The notes beneath the pieces were generated by a model. It had not been told where the DNA came from. It saw nothing but the letters and a program-made list of their open reading frames with translations, and ran no database searches. Shown here in pieces: positions 1-8,157 of a DNA stretch of 41,814 nt (its first letter is position 1; every line of letters begins with the position of its first letter). The DNA lies in IMG/VR virus record IMGVR_UViG_3300045825_000109, positions 1 through 41,814 of that record. The stretch is one strand, 5' to 3'. This DNA is from a virus. The position numbers and the translations under genes are program-made.

Positions 1-1707
1 TCTGCTTTATCCGCTACACCTAGTATTGGTATTAGTTTAGGTGGTAATAGTATATCAGTATATACTAATGGCGAGGCTCCTACTATACTGGCTAGTTTAA
101 GTGGTAATACTGCTACTAGTTCTGCTTTATCTGCTATACCTAGTATTGGTGTTAGTTTAAGTGGCAATACTGCTACGGGTTCTGCCTTATCTGCTACACC
201 TAGTACAACTACTAATATAAATATAACTGCTACAGGAGTTTCAGCGACTGGGTCTGCTTTATCTGCTATACCTAGTATTGGTGTTAGTTTAAGCGGTAAT
301 AGTATATCAGTATATACTAATGGCGAGGCTCCTGCTATACTGGCTAGTTTAAGTGGTAATACTGCTACTAGTTCTGCTTTATCCGCTATACCTAGTATTG
401 GTGTTAGTTTAAGTGGTAATAGTATATCAGTATATACTAATGGCGAGGTTCCTACTATACTGGATAGTTTAAGTGGTAATACTGCTACTGGGTCTGCTTT
501 ATCTGCTATACCTAGTATTGGTGTTAGTTTAAGTGGCAATACTGCTACGGGTTCTGTCTTATCTGCTACACCTAGTACAACTACTAATATAAATATAACT
601 GCTACAGGAGTTTCAGCGACTGGGTCTGCTTTATCTGCTATACCTAGTATTGGTGTTAGTTTAAGCGGTAATAGTATATCAGTATATACTAATGGCGAGG
701 CTCCTGCTATACTGGCTAGTTTAAGTGGTAATACTGCTACTAGTTCTGCTTTATCCGCTATACCTAGTATTGGTGTTAGTTTAAGTGGTAATAGTATATC
801 AGTATATACTAATGGCGAGGTTCCTACTATACTGGATAGTTTAAGTGGTAATACTGCTACTGGGTCTGCTTTATCTGCTATACCTAGTATTGGTGTTAGT
901 TTAAGTGGCAATACTGCTACGGGTTCTGTCTTATCTGCTACACCTAGTACAACTACTAATATAAATATAGGAATTAATGGTAGTGTAGCTGCTGCATCAT
1001 GTAATAATATAACTCCTTCTCAAGATGTATCAGTAGGGGTATCTTCTAATACTAGTGGCTCCTATATAGGTAATATAGTACGAACTATTAATATAGTATT
1101 AACTAGTAATAGTTCTCAAACTACTGCCATAGGATCCCTAATAAGTTCGCAAGTAGTAAGTACTAATATTTTGGGCAATAATAGTATAAGTATATTAAGT
1201 AGTATTACTACTTCCCAGTTAATAAGTATACCTATATCCTCTGTATCTAGTACTACTATACTTAATTCTCTAGCTCCAAGTATACATATAAATTTACAAA
1301 GTAATACAATAATAGCAGGAGTTTCTGTTATTAACCCTAGTATATCAATATCTTTATTAGGCAATATTTCTACAAGCACTAAAGGTAGTATATCGGGTCA
1401 AGAAGTAAAAACAATATCAATTTATGGTAATATATCTAATCTATCCATAGGTACTTTAGATACAATAATACAGCTTTTAGATATAAGTGAAATAACTCGT
1501 AGAAGCAGGGTTACTTATATAAGCAGTACAGCAGAAGATATAATAATTAAAGTAGAAACAGTATCAACTATTATACCAACAGTTATTGAGGATATAGTAA
1601 TTAAATTAGCAGGTATGTATACTATCATACCCGCTAATGATAGTTCAGATGTATTTATTGGAGGAAACAATGAATTACAAACAATTATTAACAGTAGGAA
1701 CAACTGA
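1..1707 (+). CDS. Repeat-rich fibre-like protein, C-terminal 568 residues (5' partial)
   Basis: The reading frame is open from the first base of the window to a TGA at 1705-1707, so the start lies outside. The first ~325 residues are low-complexity Ser/Thr/Ile/Gly/Asn modules built from motifs such as SIGVSLSGN, GSALSAIPS and ISVYTNGEAP. The remainder is still rich in Ser, Ile, Asn and Thr but not repetitive (for example TINIVLTSNSSQTT). Such beta-prone repeats are common in phage fibres and host-contact proteins. No catalytic motif, cysteine cluster or membrane segment is visible. The lysis genes follow at once: the holin-like start codon lies inside this gene. A structural or host-contact role is inferred from composition and position only; an adhesin-like or tail-tip protein is equally possible. 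Confidence 0.75.
   Translation, partial: SALSATPSIGISLGGNSISVYTNGEAPTILASLSGNTATSSALSAIPSIGVSLSGNTATGSALSATPSTTTNINITATGVSATGSALSAIPSIGVSLSGNSISVYTNGEAPAILASLSGNTATSSALSAIPSIGVSLSGNSISVYTNGEVPTILDSLSGNTATGSALSAIPSIGVSLSGNTATGSVLSATPSTTTNINITATGVSATGSALSAIPSIGVSLSGNSISVYTNGEAPAILASLSGNTATSSALSAIPSIGVSLSGNSISVYTNGEVPTILDSLSGNTATGSALSAIPSIGVSLSGNTATGSVLSATPSTTTNINIGINGSVAAASCNNITPSQDVSVGVSSNTSGSYIGNIVRTINIVLTSNSSQTTAIGSLISSQVVSTNILGNNSISILSSITTSQLISIPISSVSSTTILNSLAPSIHINLQSNTIIAGVSVINPSISISLLGNISTSTKGSISGQEVKTISIYGNISNLSIGTLDTIIQLLDISEITRRSRVTYISSTAEDIIIKVETVSTIIPTVIEDIVIKLAGMYTIIPANDSSDVFIGGNNELQTIINSRNN
121..969 (+). repeat. In-frame 372-bp tandem repeat, about 2.3 copies
   Basis: Bases 121-597 recur 372 bp later (493-969). 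By eye the only difference is one base (C at 185, T at 557), so the unit is 124 codons and keeps the frame. Within each unit, shorter ~18-residue modules repeat imperfectly. Near identity of synonymous positions implies a recent tandem duplication, and unit number could change by slippage or recombination. The second full copy ends at 969, where the unique part of the protein begins. Confidence 0.9.
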
Positions 1708-1969
1708 TATTCCTAGCTCGTCACAACTATGGTTTCATTTAGGCAATATTGCAGTAGTTGCTTTATACATATATATAGGTATAAAAATAGCTCTAGCTGT
1801 AGGCAATAATTCTACAGCTAGTATTGGTCTAATAGATTCTTTTTGTTGGCTAACTGGGGTGGTAAGTGGTATTATAACAGGTAATAAATTTGCTAATACT
1901 TTACTACATTTAAAATATAAAGATAAGGAAGATGAAAGAAATGCCGATACTACTGAGTCTACTAAGTAA
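1670..1969 (+). CDS. Putative holin, small membrane protein (99 aa)
   Basis: Start ATG at 1670 is chosen because GGAGGA (1660-1665) precedes it at good spacing; the longer frame from 1637 has no ribosome binding site. The product has two predicted membrane helices, around residues 21-45 (WFHLGNIAVVALYIYIG) and 55-80 (SFCWLTGVVSGII), and a charged, Lys/Asp/Glu-rich tail. Length, topology and position directly before the spanin pair fit a holin, which would permeabilise the inner membrane at the end of infection. It overlaps the preceding gene by 38 bases. No holin signature sequence is diagnostic, so another lysis-associated membrane protein cannot be excluded. Confidence 0.6.
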   Translation: MNYKQLLTVGTTDIPSSSQLWFHLGNIAVVALYIYIGIKIALAVGNNSTASIGLIDSFCWLTGVVSGIITGNKFANTLLHLKYKDKEDERNADTTESTK

Positions 1970-2306
1970 CTACTGGAAGCAACTAATTTTAGGAATAATC
2001 TTAGCAGTAGCAATAGGAATTTGCTATATGTCTATATATAATAAAGGGGCAACAGATGAAAGAGCAGTTTGGCAAAAACAAATTGCCGAAACGGAAAAAC
2101 TAAGAGATCAACAAGTAGCTAGTATAGAAGAATTTAGTAAAACTACTTTAGACCAACAAGTTCTTAATAATATACAAAAAACTAAAGAACTACAAGAAAT
2201 TCTTAATAAGATTAAAAATAAGCCTCTAACTAATGTTCCATGTACTCCTAGTACTGACTTTATTGATGCATATAATTCAACAATAACTAGGGGTAATAAG
2301 AAATGA
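1941..2306 (+). CDS. Putative i-spanin (Rz-like inner-membrane subunit)
   Basis: One N-terminal membrane segment (residues ~12-31, LILGIILAVAIGICYMSIY) is followed by a charged, helix-forming stretch (GATDERAVWQKQIAETEKLR onward) expected to be a periplasmic coiled coil. This is the Rz architecture: the inner-membrane half of the spanin that fuses inner and outer membranes in the last step of lysis. The ATG at 1941 lies 9 nt from AAGGAAG; the ATG at 1932 abuts it, so 1941 is preferred (1932 would add three residues). The 3' end overlaps the o-spanin start by 4 bases, as in many Rz/Rz1 pairs. Confidence 0.75.
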   Translation: MPILLSLLSNYWKQLILGIILAVAIGICYMSIYNKGATDERAVWQKQIAETEKLRDQQVASIEEFSKTTLDQQVLNNIQKTKELQEILNKIKNKPLTNVPCTPSTDFIDAYNSTITRGNKK

Positions 2307-2587
2307 AATATATTATTATAATATTATGTTTGCTTAATATATCAGGGTGTACTACATACATGAATAAATATTGTATAGACCACGAGTTCTCCGTAGATAG
2401 AAAAGTAAATATAGACCCTAGATACTTACTTGAGTGTGATGATCTAGCTGTAGTAACAAGCGAGAAGCCTTCGTTTGAGGATATATTAGTAAATGTAAGT
2501 ATAAATACTAACACCTTTTCTATCTGTAAACAAAAACAACATGATAGTATTTTACTGCTAAAGAAATTTGCTAATATTAAAGACTAA
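2303..2587 (+). CDS. Putative o-spanin (Rz1-like outer-membrane lipoprotein)
   Basis: A short hydrophobic signal (MKYIIIILCLLNISGC) ends in a lipobox-like ISG-Cys at residue 16, so the mature protein would be a lipid-anchored outer-membrane subunit of about 79 residues. It follows the i-spanin with an ATGA overlap, the usual translational coupling for Rz/Rz1. Several further cysteines (C25, C46, C75) are unusual for Rz1, and the Pro-rich stretch typical of many o-spanins is absent, so the family is divergent. Confidence 0.7.
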   Translation: MKYIIIILCLLNISGCTTYMNKYCIDHEFSVDRKVNIDPRYLLECDDLAVVTSEKPSFEDILVNVSINTNTFSICKQKQHDSILLLKKFANIKD

Positions 2588-2605
2588 TCTTTTATAAGGC
2601 AACAT

Positions 2606-3295
2606 ATGTCAACATCTAAACGTGCAAGAAGTTCAAGAAGTAGTGGGACTAAAGAAACAGAATATGATAGTCAGTTTATTCCTATTCAGCCGAGAAACTT
2701 TGCACAAGAAATGTACTTAAATAGTATTAGACAGAATCAAATTACATTTGCAACTGGTCCTGCAGGTACTGGTAAATCTTACATAGCAACTGCCTTTGCA
2801 GCAGAACAACTATACTATAGAAAAGTAAGTAAAGTAATACTTACTAGACCTGCTGTAGAGGCTGGAGAATCTATGGGATACCTACCAGGAGAACTTACTG
2901 AAAAGTATGCCCCTTATCTAGCGCCCTTCAGGGATATTTTAGACGATCAACTAGGTAAATCCTTTGTTGAATACTGTCTTAAGTCTGGGGCAATAGAACC
3001 AGTACCTATAGGATTCATGCGTGGGCGCACGTTCAAAAATGCGATTGTCTTAATAGATGAAGCACAGAACGCCACCCCCACACAAATGAAACTTATTCTA
3101 TCTCGTATTGGAGATAACTGTAAAATTATAGTTGATGGAGACGTTACGCAAAAGGATATAACAGGACTATCCGGGTTAGAGGATGCTATTACTAGACTAT
3201 CTCATATTTCCGGAGTAGAGACTATTAGGTTCTTAAACAATGACATTGTTAGGTCAGGTATGTGCAGAAAAATAATTCAAGCATACGAAAACTAA
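2606..3295 (+). CDS. phoH: PhoH-family ATPase
   Basis: 229 aa. The protein shows the PhoH P-loop (GPAGTGKSYIA, residues ~51-61), the conserved LTRPAVEAGESMGYLPG segment (residues ~80-96), Walker B (VLIDEAQNATPTQ) and the downstream VDGDVTQKD motif. PhoH-like proteins are RNA/nucleotide-associated ATPases found in many large phages; their exact job in infection is unsettled. A Ser/Arg-rich ~20-residue tail precedes the domain. It is the fifth gene of the rightward block and is followed 11 bases later by a small conserved protein. Family assignment is very secure. Confidence 0.95.
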   Translation: MSTSKRARSSRSSGTKETEYDSQFIPIQPRNFAQEMYLNSIRQNQITFATGPAGTGKSYIATAFAAEQLYYRKVSKVILTRPAVEAGESMGYLPGELTEKYAPYLAPFRDILDDQLGKSFVEYCLKSGAIEPVPIGFMRGRTFKNAIVLIDEAQNATPTQMKLILSRIGDNCKIIVDGDVTQKDITGLSGLEDAITRLSHISGVETIRFLNNDIVRSGMCRKIIQAYEN

Positions 3296-3306
3296 GGGGG
3301 TATTAT

Positions 3307-3552
3307 ATGAATGGATTGACGTGGTGGCTTTGGCAAGTAGGTCTAGGGATAGACCAATTCGCCAATACTTTAATAGGGGGCTGGGCAGATGAAACATTAT
3401 CTGCTAGAAGTTATAGACTAAGAAATATGCACAAAGGATGGCATTTTATGTATATATTTATCAACGGCATATTCTTCTGGATGCCTGATCACTGTCAATC
3501 TGCCTATGGTAGTGAAATACTTAGATTACAAGTTCCCGAGGAGGAACGATAA
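3307..3552 (+). CDS. Small Trp/aromatic-rich protein of unknown function (81 aa)
   Basis: The ATG at 3307 follows a strong AAGGGGG (3294-3300) at 6-nt spacing. The product is rich in Trp and aromatic residues (WWLWQ near the N-terminus; GWHFMYIFINGIFFW in the middle). It resembles small proteins seen near lysis or structural genes of other tailed phages, where it is only annotated as hypothetical. One hydrophobic patch might touch the membrane. Its stop overlaps the first bases of the terminator hairpin. Function unknown. Confidence 0.75.
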   Translation: MNGLTWWLWQVGLGIDQFANTLIGGWADETLSARSYRLRNMHKGWHFMYIFINGIFFWMPDHCQSAYGSEILRLQVPEEER

Positions 3553-3588
3553 AAAAGCCCGTACAGTTTAAACTGTACGGGCTTTTTT
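3551..3588. terminator. Bidirectional rho-independent terminator
   Basis: A perfect 38-bp palindrome: AAAAAAGCCCGTACAGTTT followed immediately by its reverse complement. The GC-rich stem GCCCGTACAG is flanked by A6 on one side and T6 on the other, so it can end transcription from both directions. It sits exactly between the converging rightward lysis block and the leftward replication block. Confidence 0.95.
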
Positions 3589-3590
3589 AT

Positions 3591-4166
3591 TTATTTTATA
3601 GGACAAACTCCTGAAGCACAGTCGTCTTGTACCAACTCATCAAAACTATCTGCATTTCTACTTAAATCAACTTCGAGTAGTATTGATACGTATTCCTTAT
3701 ATGCTTCCTCAGTAACAACTTCTTGTGGTAGATATAAATATCCTAAATCCTTAGCTGTCTTAGTAGGATCTGCTCTATAAATAAAACTTACTCCTACATA
3801 TATATCCCAGTTATTTAATAGCCAGTCTATAATCTCAGGAATTTCCTCAACTAGATAACTAATAGTTATAGAGGTATTTTGCTGGGTCCAGTTAGTCTGA
3901 ATCAATTTATACCTCTCTAGCTGATCTATAGCTGTATCTAGGTTTACTTCCTTACCGTCTACTACATGGAAAGGTACATCATCCCAACATACAGGGAAAG
4001 TAATTAATACCCCTGAATCATCGGTAGGATGATTAATAATCTTATAGTTAGCTGCTCTCAGTATATCTACTATAGGATCGTGTTTACTAAACTGTACATT
4101 ATTAAATATATACTTTCCTAAAGGCTTATGGACCCCTTCAGTTGTATCCATGATCTTGCTTAATGT
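3591..4166 (-). CDS. nrdJ: Class II ribonucleotide reductase NrdJ, exon 2 (C-terminal 191 aa)
   Basis: Downstream exon of the adenosylcobalamin-dependent ribonucleoside-triphosphate reductase. Extending the frame upstream of the first ATG (4151) gives TLSKIMDTTEGVHKPLG, which restores the family's PSG-T-(V/L)-S junction when joined to exon 1 at 5314. The exon therefore starts at 4166, not at the ATG. The last residues DDCASGVCPIK contain the CX4C pair that re-reduces the active site in this family. The stop lies 2 bases from the bidirectional terminator. Confidence 0.9.
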   Translation of the reverse strand, partial: TLSKIMDTTEGVHKPLGKYIFNNVQFSKHDPIVDILRAANYKIINHPTDDSGVLITFPVCWDDVPFHVVDGKEVNLDTAIDQLERYKLIQTNWTQQNTSITISYLVEEIPEIIDWLLNNWDIYVGVSFIYRADPTKTAKDLGYLYLPQEVVTEEAYKEYVSILLEVDLSRNADSFDELVQDDCASGVCPIK

Positions 4167-4320
4167 CTTAAGTGTTACGAAATACTCGATTCCAGTATTT
4201 CTCTTTATATTTCTATAAAGAACAGACTATATCTTCACCCTTTCGGGGCTTCCCACTTCGAACTTTCTTAAGTCCTACGTCTTTCGACTAGTCGTTGAAC
4301 CTTCATCATACCTAATAGGA

Positions 4321-5247
4321 TTAGATGCTTGGCTGCTGATTGTCTGTTAGTCCAAGTTGCTTTTCTACAGATCTTAATGTTTCCAATAAGCTGTCTGGAA
4401 CTTGGCTCTTGAGAGATTCCAGCAATTCGAGAAGATTTTTATATTTCATTTCTGAAATATGTGGCACAATGGATGTATTTCTTTGATGCAGCTTTCCATG
4501 ACAACTATCGCATACAGTTAATAGATTATTAAAATCATGTACCCGAATATCATTATCATCAAAAAGCCAATAACTAATTATATGGTGTATATTTAAATTA
4601 TATTCCGACGAGCATATCTCACATTTAGAAGTACTGCTTTTATACTTTTTAGATATTCTATCCCATTCTCGGGTATAATTAGTATATCTTGGTGTCCCAG
4701 TATAGAAGTGATTCCGCTCTCCAGTTGAATAAAAGGATTTACGTTCCTCTGTAGTTCTTAAATAAATATTATCACTAGTTAGATTACTAAAATCATTATC
4801 TAGCATACCTATCTCTGATCCTTCTGGTAAATAACATTCATGTACCAGTTCCCACAATACTTGGTGTGCTCGTACTTGATAGGAGTCTTTATTAGCACTA
4901 GGGTGTCCCCACATACTAACATTGAATCTGATAGACTTACCAGCTATATTTATTATAGGGTTGGATAATTTTTCTAGGGTTTGTTCTACTAACCAGTCGT
5001 CTTCCCAATATCTGCCCCCTATTAGTCCCCATTTAATCATCCATTTTCTAGATAATGTATTAGATACTTTAGGGTAGGGTATTACTGCCCCACAATAGTC
5101 TATAAATTTTTTAGCTACTATTCTACTAGATGTTACTACTCCTAATACTTTAAGTACTTCTTGTTGATTATACCCTTCAACTTCTATTAATTGCTTAATA
5201 TAATCTTTACCACCAACTTTAGCTACTATTTCTTCAATATTATACAT
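4321..5247 (-). CDS. Intron-encoded HNH homing endonuclease
   Basis: 308 aa, wholly inside the intron. The C-terminal part has a zinc-supported HNH centre: CEIC (209-212), IHHII (220-224), N240/N241, CDSCH (246-250) and H254. An upstream segment (residues ~105-170, with MLDNDFSNLT and SDNIYLRTTEERKS) resembles a second HNH_3-like or DNA-contact unit that has lost its first catalytic His. The family nicks or cleaves intronless alleles to spread the intron. The N-terminal ~60 residues look helical and may bind DNA. The gene has its own sigma70-like promoter at 5271-5299, as expected for an intron ORF that should not be read during splicing. Confidence 0.92.
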   Translation of the reverse strand: MYNIEEIVAKVGGKDYIKQLIEVEGYNQQEVLKVLGVVTSSRIVAKKFIDYCGAVIPYPKVSNTLSRKWMIKWGLIGGRYWEDDWLVEQTLEKLSNPIINIAGKSIRFNVSMWGHPSANKDSYQVRAHQVLWELVHECYLPEGSEIGMLDNDFSNLTSDNIYLRTTEERKSFYSTGERNHFYTGTPRYTNYTREWDRISKKYKSSTSKCEICSSEYNLNIHHIISYWLFDDNDIRVHDFNNLLTVCDSCHGKLHQRNTSIVPHISEMKYKNLLELLESLKSQVPDSLLETLRSVEKQLGLTDNQQPSI

Positions 5248-5270
5248 ACTTTTCTCACTTGTAAAATACT

Positions 5271-5299
5271 ATTTTATCATACAAGTAATAAAAAGTCAA
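5271..5299 (-). promoter_or_regulatory. Promoter inside the intron for the HNH gene
   Basis: On the - strand TTGACT and TAAAAT are separated by 17 nt, 24 nt upstream of the HNH start codon. The -35 box overlaps the stop codon met by ribosomes reading unspliced exon 1 into the intron. Confidence 0.65.
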
Positions 5300-5313
5300 C
5301 CCCAAATTTTTTG

Positions 5314-6702
5314 ACCACTCGGTTTAACGCAAGTAACGTTCTTTGGCATTGGTAAGCCCAACTCATTAGCCATTCCAATAGCGGCAGACGTTGCTGTTCT
5401 TTTTAAATATTCATACTCATATCCTGTTAAGTCTGGTCTCTTAGCAATACCAGTTAATCCGACCCCACAAAGACGTAAGAAGTAATTATTAAGATGCCAG
5501 GCTTCTTGTAATACCCCATCTTTTAGATTTACACAAGTTTGACGGTAATTAGCCCTGGCTGCGAGCTCCAGAGCTCGATGTAGGCCTGCTCTATCATGTT
5601 TAAATTTACCTATATCGACTTCAGTAAGATTACAAAAAGACTTATTACCTAATAAGATCTCCACACAGGGATTACATCCTATAAACCAAGGTGCTCTACT
5701 TCTTGCAGCTGCCGCATTGATAAATCCGGGTTCTGACCCTCCTGCAGCAACCATTAACTCAAAGATTCCTGCTAATTGTTTCTTACTAGGTTTAGTATTA
5801 AATAGTAAAGAATTATTAGATTGCTGGCGTTGAAAGTTTCCATGAACCCACCAGTCTTTCTTAGCTACTGCAAATTCCTCCCACTCTGGTTGATCTACCT
5901 CAAACAAGGCAATTTCCGCACTTCTACGACTACTAAGAATAGTACCTAGCCAGTTTACTATATCAAGAATATTCATTCTTGTTAGTAGAGAGTCTGATCT
6001 ATCGTTAAGAATTTTAGCTATTGCCACATACGCTACAGCAATAGCATCATCACCAGAGCTTATCCATCCATACCCTTTTAATCTATCTCCGGCTGGACGA
6101 ATTTGTGAAAAATCTAGTACTAGTGTATGTACATTATACTTTCCAGCCAATAGTTTTCCTATTGATTTAGCCCAAGATTCCGCAGAGTCGCCTACGCTAA
6201 TTGTCCATACCCCGTCGATTACAGTTTCTAAATTAGTTTCACGACCTCCTTTATTTTTTCTTTGAGTTCTTATTACTTCTATATTCTTAATCGGCTTGCT
6301 GAATCCATTAAGCGTTCCAACCTTTGGTTTGAAGCCCACGCCGCAGCCTTGAAGTAAAAGCCATAATATATCAACTACATCATATACTGTTTCTACTTCG
6401 GTAAAGCTACAGTTAAATTGAGATGCTTCACGTTGCTTGGCTACTTCAGTTCCCCCAAGCCATAAAGTTCTACCGCTCATTGATACTTTACGATCTAACA
6501 TTAACTGTTCTAAATCATATAGTTCTGCAAACTCAAAATCATTTAACTCATTGCCTTTAGCACGTTCCCATAACCATTGTTGATGGTCAATAACTCTAGC
6601 TACTGTTTCTTTCCATGTTTCAAAGACTGTACCTTGGTCATTAAGGGGTCTGTTGTATGTTCTTCTTGTTATTACCTGTGCTCGTGTACTTGGCTTACTC
6701 AT
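5314..6702 (-). CDS. nrdJ: Class II ribonucleotide reductase NrdJ, exon 1 (N-terminal 463 aa)
   Basis: Upstream exon; with exon 2 it makes a 654-aa adenosylcobalamin-dependent ribonucleoside-triphosphate reductase, converting NTPs to dNTPs without a separate radical subunit. Visible landmarks: the first redox cysteine in FNCSF (~residue 97), the thiyl-radical loop CNPCVEILL, the finger-type motif GCGVGF and the terminal NVTCVKPSG. Without splicing, translation would end after QKIWG at 5296. The ATG overlaps the dUTPase stop (ATGA). No small NrdB-like subunit is seen nearby, consistent with class II. Confidence 0.93.
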
Positions 6703-7163
6703 ACTACTCCTTTATCTGTCGATCCAAAACCCCCTGCGCCACGTTCAGTAGCGGAGGAAAATTCCTCAATTGCTATAAATTCGGCACGAATTATTGGTAG
6801 AAATACTAGTTGAGCTATCTTCTCCCCCGGTCTAATACATATAGGCTGTATAGTATTTCTATTGAGTATAGATACTAATAATTCTCCTTGGTAGTCTTTA
6901 TCTATAATACCAGTGCCATTTCCTAACACTATACCTTCCCTATGCCCTTTACCCGATCTAGGGAATATCATGGCCACACAGTCTTCTGGGATTGACTGCA
7001 TATTAATACCTATTCCAGTAGGTATTAGGGTCGCATTTCCAGGATATATATCTCGCTCATTTTTAATACAAGCTACTAGATCTACTCCTGCGGAATCAAT
7101 TGTTCCATATTTAGGAATACTTGCATTTTTATTTAAAAGTTTAATTTCAATTTGTCTTTTCAT
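6699..7163 (-). CDS. dut: Deoxyuridine triphosphatase (dUTPase)
   Basis: All five trimeric dUTPase motifs are visible: DSAGVDL (I), PRSGKG (II), GNGTGIIDKDYQGEL (III), RPGEKIAQLVF (IV) and the C-terminal ERGAGGFGSTD (V). The enzyme hydrolyses dUTP to dUMP and pyrophosphate, keeping uracil out of DNA and supplying the substrate for ThyX. Start 7163 is chosen because the preceding small gene ends there with ATGA and because the longer frame adds residues that are the neighbour's coding sequence in another frame. The 3' end overlaps nrdJ by 4 bases. Confidence 0.96.
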   Translation of the reverse strand: MKRQIEIKLLNKNASIPKYGTIDSAGVDLVACIKNERDIYPGNATLIPTGIGINMQSIPEDCVAMIFPRSGKGHREGIVLGNGTGIIDKDYQGELLVSILNRNTIQPICIRPGEKIAQLVFLPIIRAEFIAIEEFSSATERGAGGFGSTDKGVV

Positions 7164-7312
7164 TTCATCACCATAGGGATACTGCCCCAAGTTAAAGTTC
7201 TCTTTCTAGGTACCCCACAGTTTACGCATTTAATTACTGGAGGTTTTTCACTACTCTTTACTTCTACAGCTACCTTATTATTACAGCAAGGACAGTAGTA
7301 AATATAGGTCAT
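7160..7312 (-). CDS. Small zinc-ribbon protein (50 aa)
   Basis: ATG at 7312 overlaps the flap endonuclease TGA, and its own TGA overlaps the dUTPase ATG, so it is locked into the operon by ATGA junctions at both ends. The sequence has two metal-binding knuckles, CPCC (residues 7-10) and CVNCG (29-33), spaced as in a zinc ribbon, then a basic PRKR patch. Function unknown; nucleic-acid or protein binding is likely. Confidence 0.8.
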   Translation of the reverse strand: MTYIYYCPCCNNKVAVEVKSSEKPPVIKCVNCGVPRKRTLTWGSIPMVMK

Positions 7313-8157
7313 CCTAAGTACTCCTTTAAAATATTATCAATAACTTTAGTATTCTCTTCTCCAATAGCTTCATCACAGTGGGTAAGTAGGTCCATTAACT
7401 GATAGTTAAGTAGGATTAAATCTTTACACTTATTTAATGATTGAATATATTTATATTTACTACTAATTGGTAGAGACGCTGCAATATCAAAAGCACTCCC
7501 ATATTCCTTAATTAGGTCATGGGCACGTTTGGGTCCAACTCCTTCCACCCCTTTTACATTATCACCAGTATCCCCCATTAGACACTTAATACTAATATGG
7601 TCTTCAGGATCATAGTCATATTGTCCATGCCAGTTATCTGCTCTAGTCTCTTTTCTAGTAACATAAGAGAATCTAGATATATGGTCATTAACTAGTAAAT
7701 CCCAGTCTTTATCTGAGGAGATTAACCAAATATCTGTAATGCTTGGGTAATGGCGTATCTTTTTAACTATATAAGCAGCTATATCATCTGCTTCTACTTT
7801 ATTAAATTTAACAACTGGGTACTCTGTAGTACTAAGTTGGAGTAAGGTATTATTAAATTCTTGAAAGAACTCTTCAAATTCTTGTGTTTCTTCTGGGGTT
7901 TGATCTTTATATTTTTCCTCTCTATTAGCTTTATACTCAGGATATAGTGCTTTGCGGTAAGAACTGCTTCCTTGGTCACAAGCAATAATAACTTTAGATG
8001 CTTTATAAGATCTTTTTAGTGAGTCTACTACTTTAATGTAATCATCAACAAATTGAACTGATTTAGCGTGCTTATACCTGAAGGCTAGATTAAGAGAATC
8101 CACTATCATTAAAGTGCTTTCATTTGTTTCTGCCATATATTTAAAATCTTTACTCAT
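7309..8157 (-). CDS. 5'-3' exonuclease / flap endonuclease (T5 D15-like)
   Basis: 282 aa. N-terminal metal-binding motif MIVDSLNLAFR, then ACDQGSSSYRKALYPEYKANR (arch region), the acidic EADDIAAYI and SSDKDWDLL motifs, and the helix-hairpin-helix segment GDTGDNVKGVEGVGPKRA. The family removes RNA primers and 5' flaps during replication and repair. Gene order (resolvase, D15-like, dUTPase) parallels T5. The start at 8157 overlaps the preceding gene stop by 4 bases. Confidence 0.95.
   Translation of the reverse strand: MSKDFKYMAETNESTLMIVDSLNLAFRYKHAKSVQFVDDYIKVVDSLKRSYKASKVIIACDQGSSSYRKALYPEYKANREEKYKDQTPEETQEFEEFFQEFNNTLLQLSTTEYPVVKFNKVEADDIAAYIVKKIRHYPSITDIWLISSDKDWDLLVNDHISRFSYVTRKETRADNWHGQYDYDPEDHISIKCLMGDTGDNVKGVEGVGPKRAHDLIKEYGSAFDIAASLPISSKYKYIQSLNKCKDLILLNYQLMDLLTHCDEAIGEENTKVIDNILKEYLG

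Larger units (their letters stand above)
4167..5313 (-). ncRNA. Group I self-splicing intron in nrdJ (1147 nt)
   Basis: On the - strand the intron begins after the U of ...AGTGGT (5314) and ends with G at 4167, the expected U/omega-G boundaries. Near the 3' end it carries the canonical core strings GTTCAACGACTA (R element, P7 5' strand) and AAGATATAGTC (S element, P7 3' strand), plus a GACGTAGG segment typical of P3/P8. Splicing joins NVTCVKPSG to TLSKIMD in frame. The 5' splice-site helix P1 is not convincing by eye, so the exact 5' boundary could shift by a few bases. The intron hosts an HNH endonuclease ORF in its 5' half with its own promoter. Confidence 0.9.

Noticed and set aside
1-1000. 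Repeats at the left end as a CRISPR array or non-coding satellite
   Set aside because: The repeats keep one open frame, are joined directly without unique spacers and vary at the codon level, so they are coding repeats.
1637-1669. Upstream start for the holin-like gene
   Set aside because: The extra 11 residues lie in the preceding gene and lack a ribosome binding site, while GGAGGA precedes the ATG at 1670.
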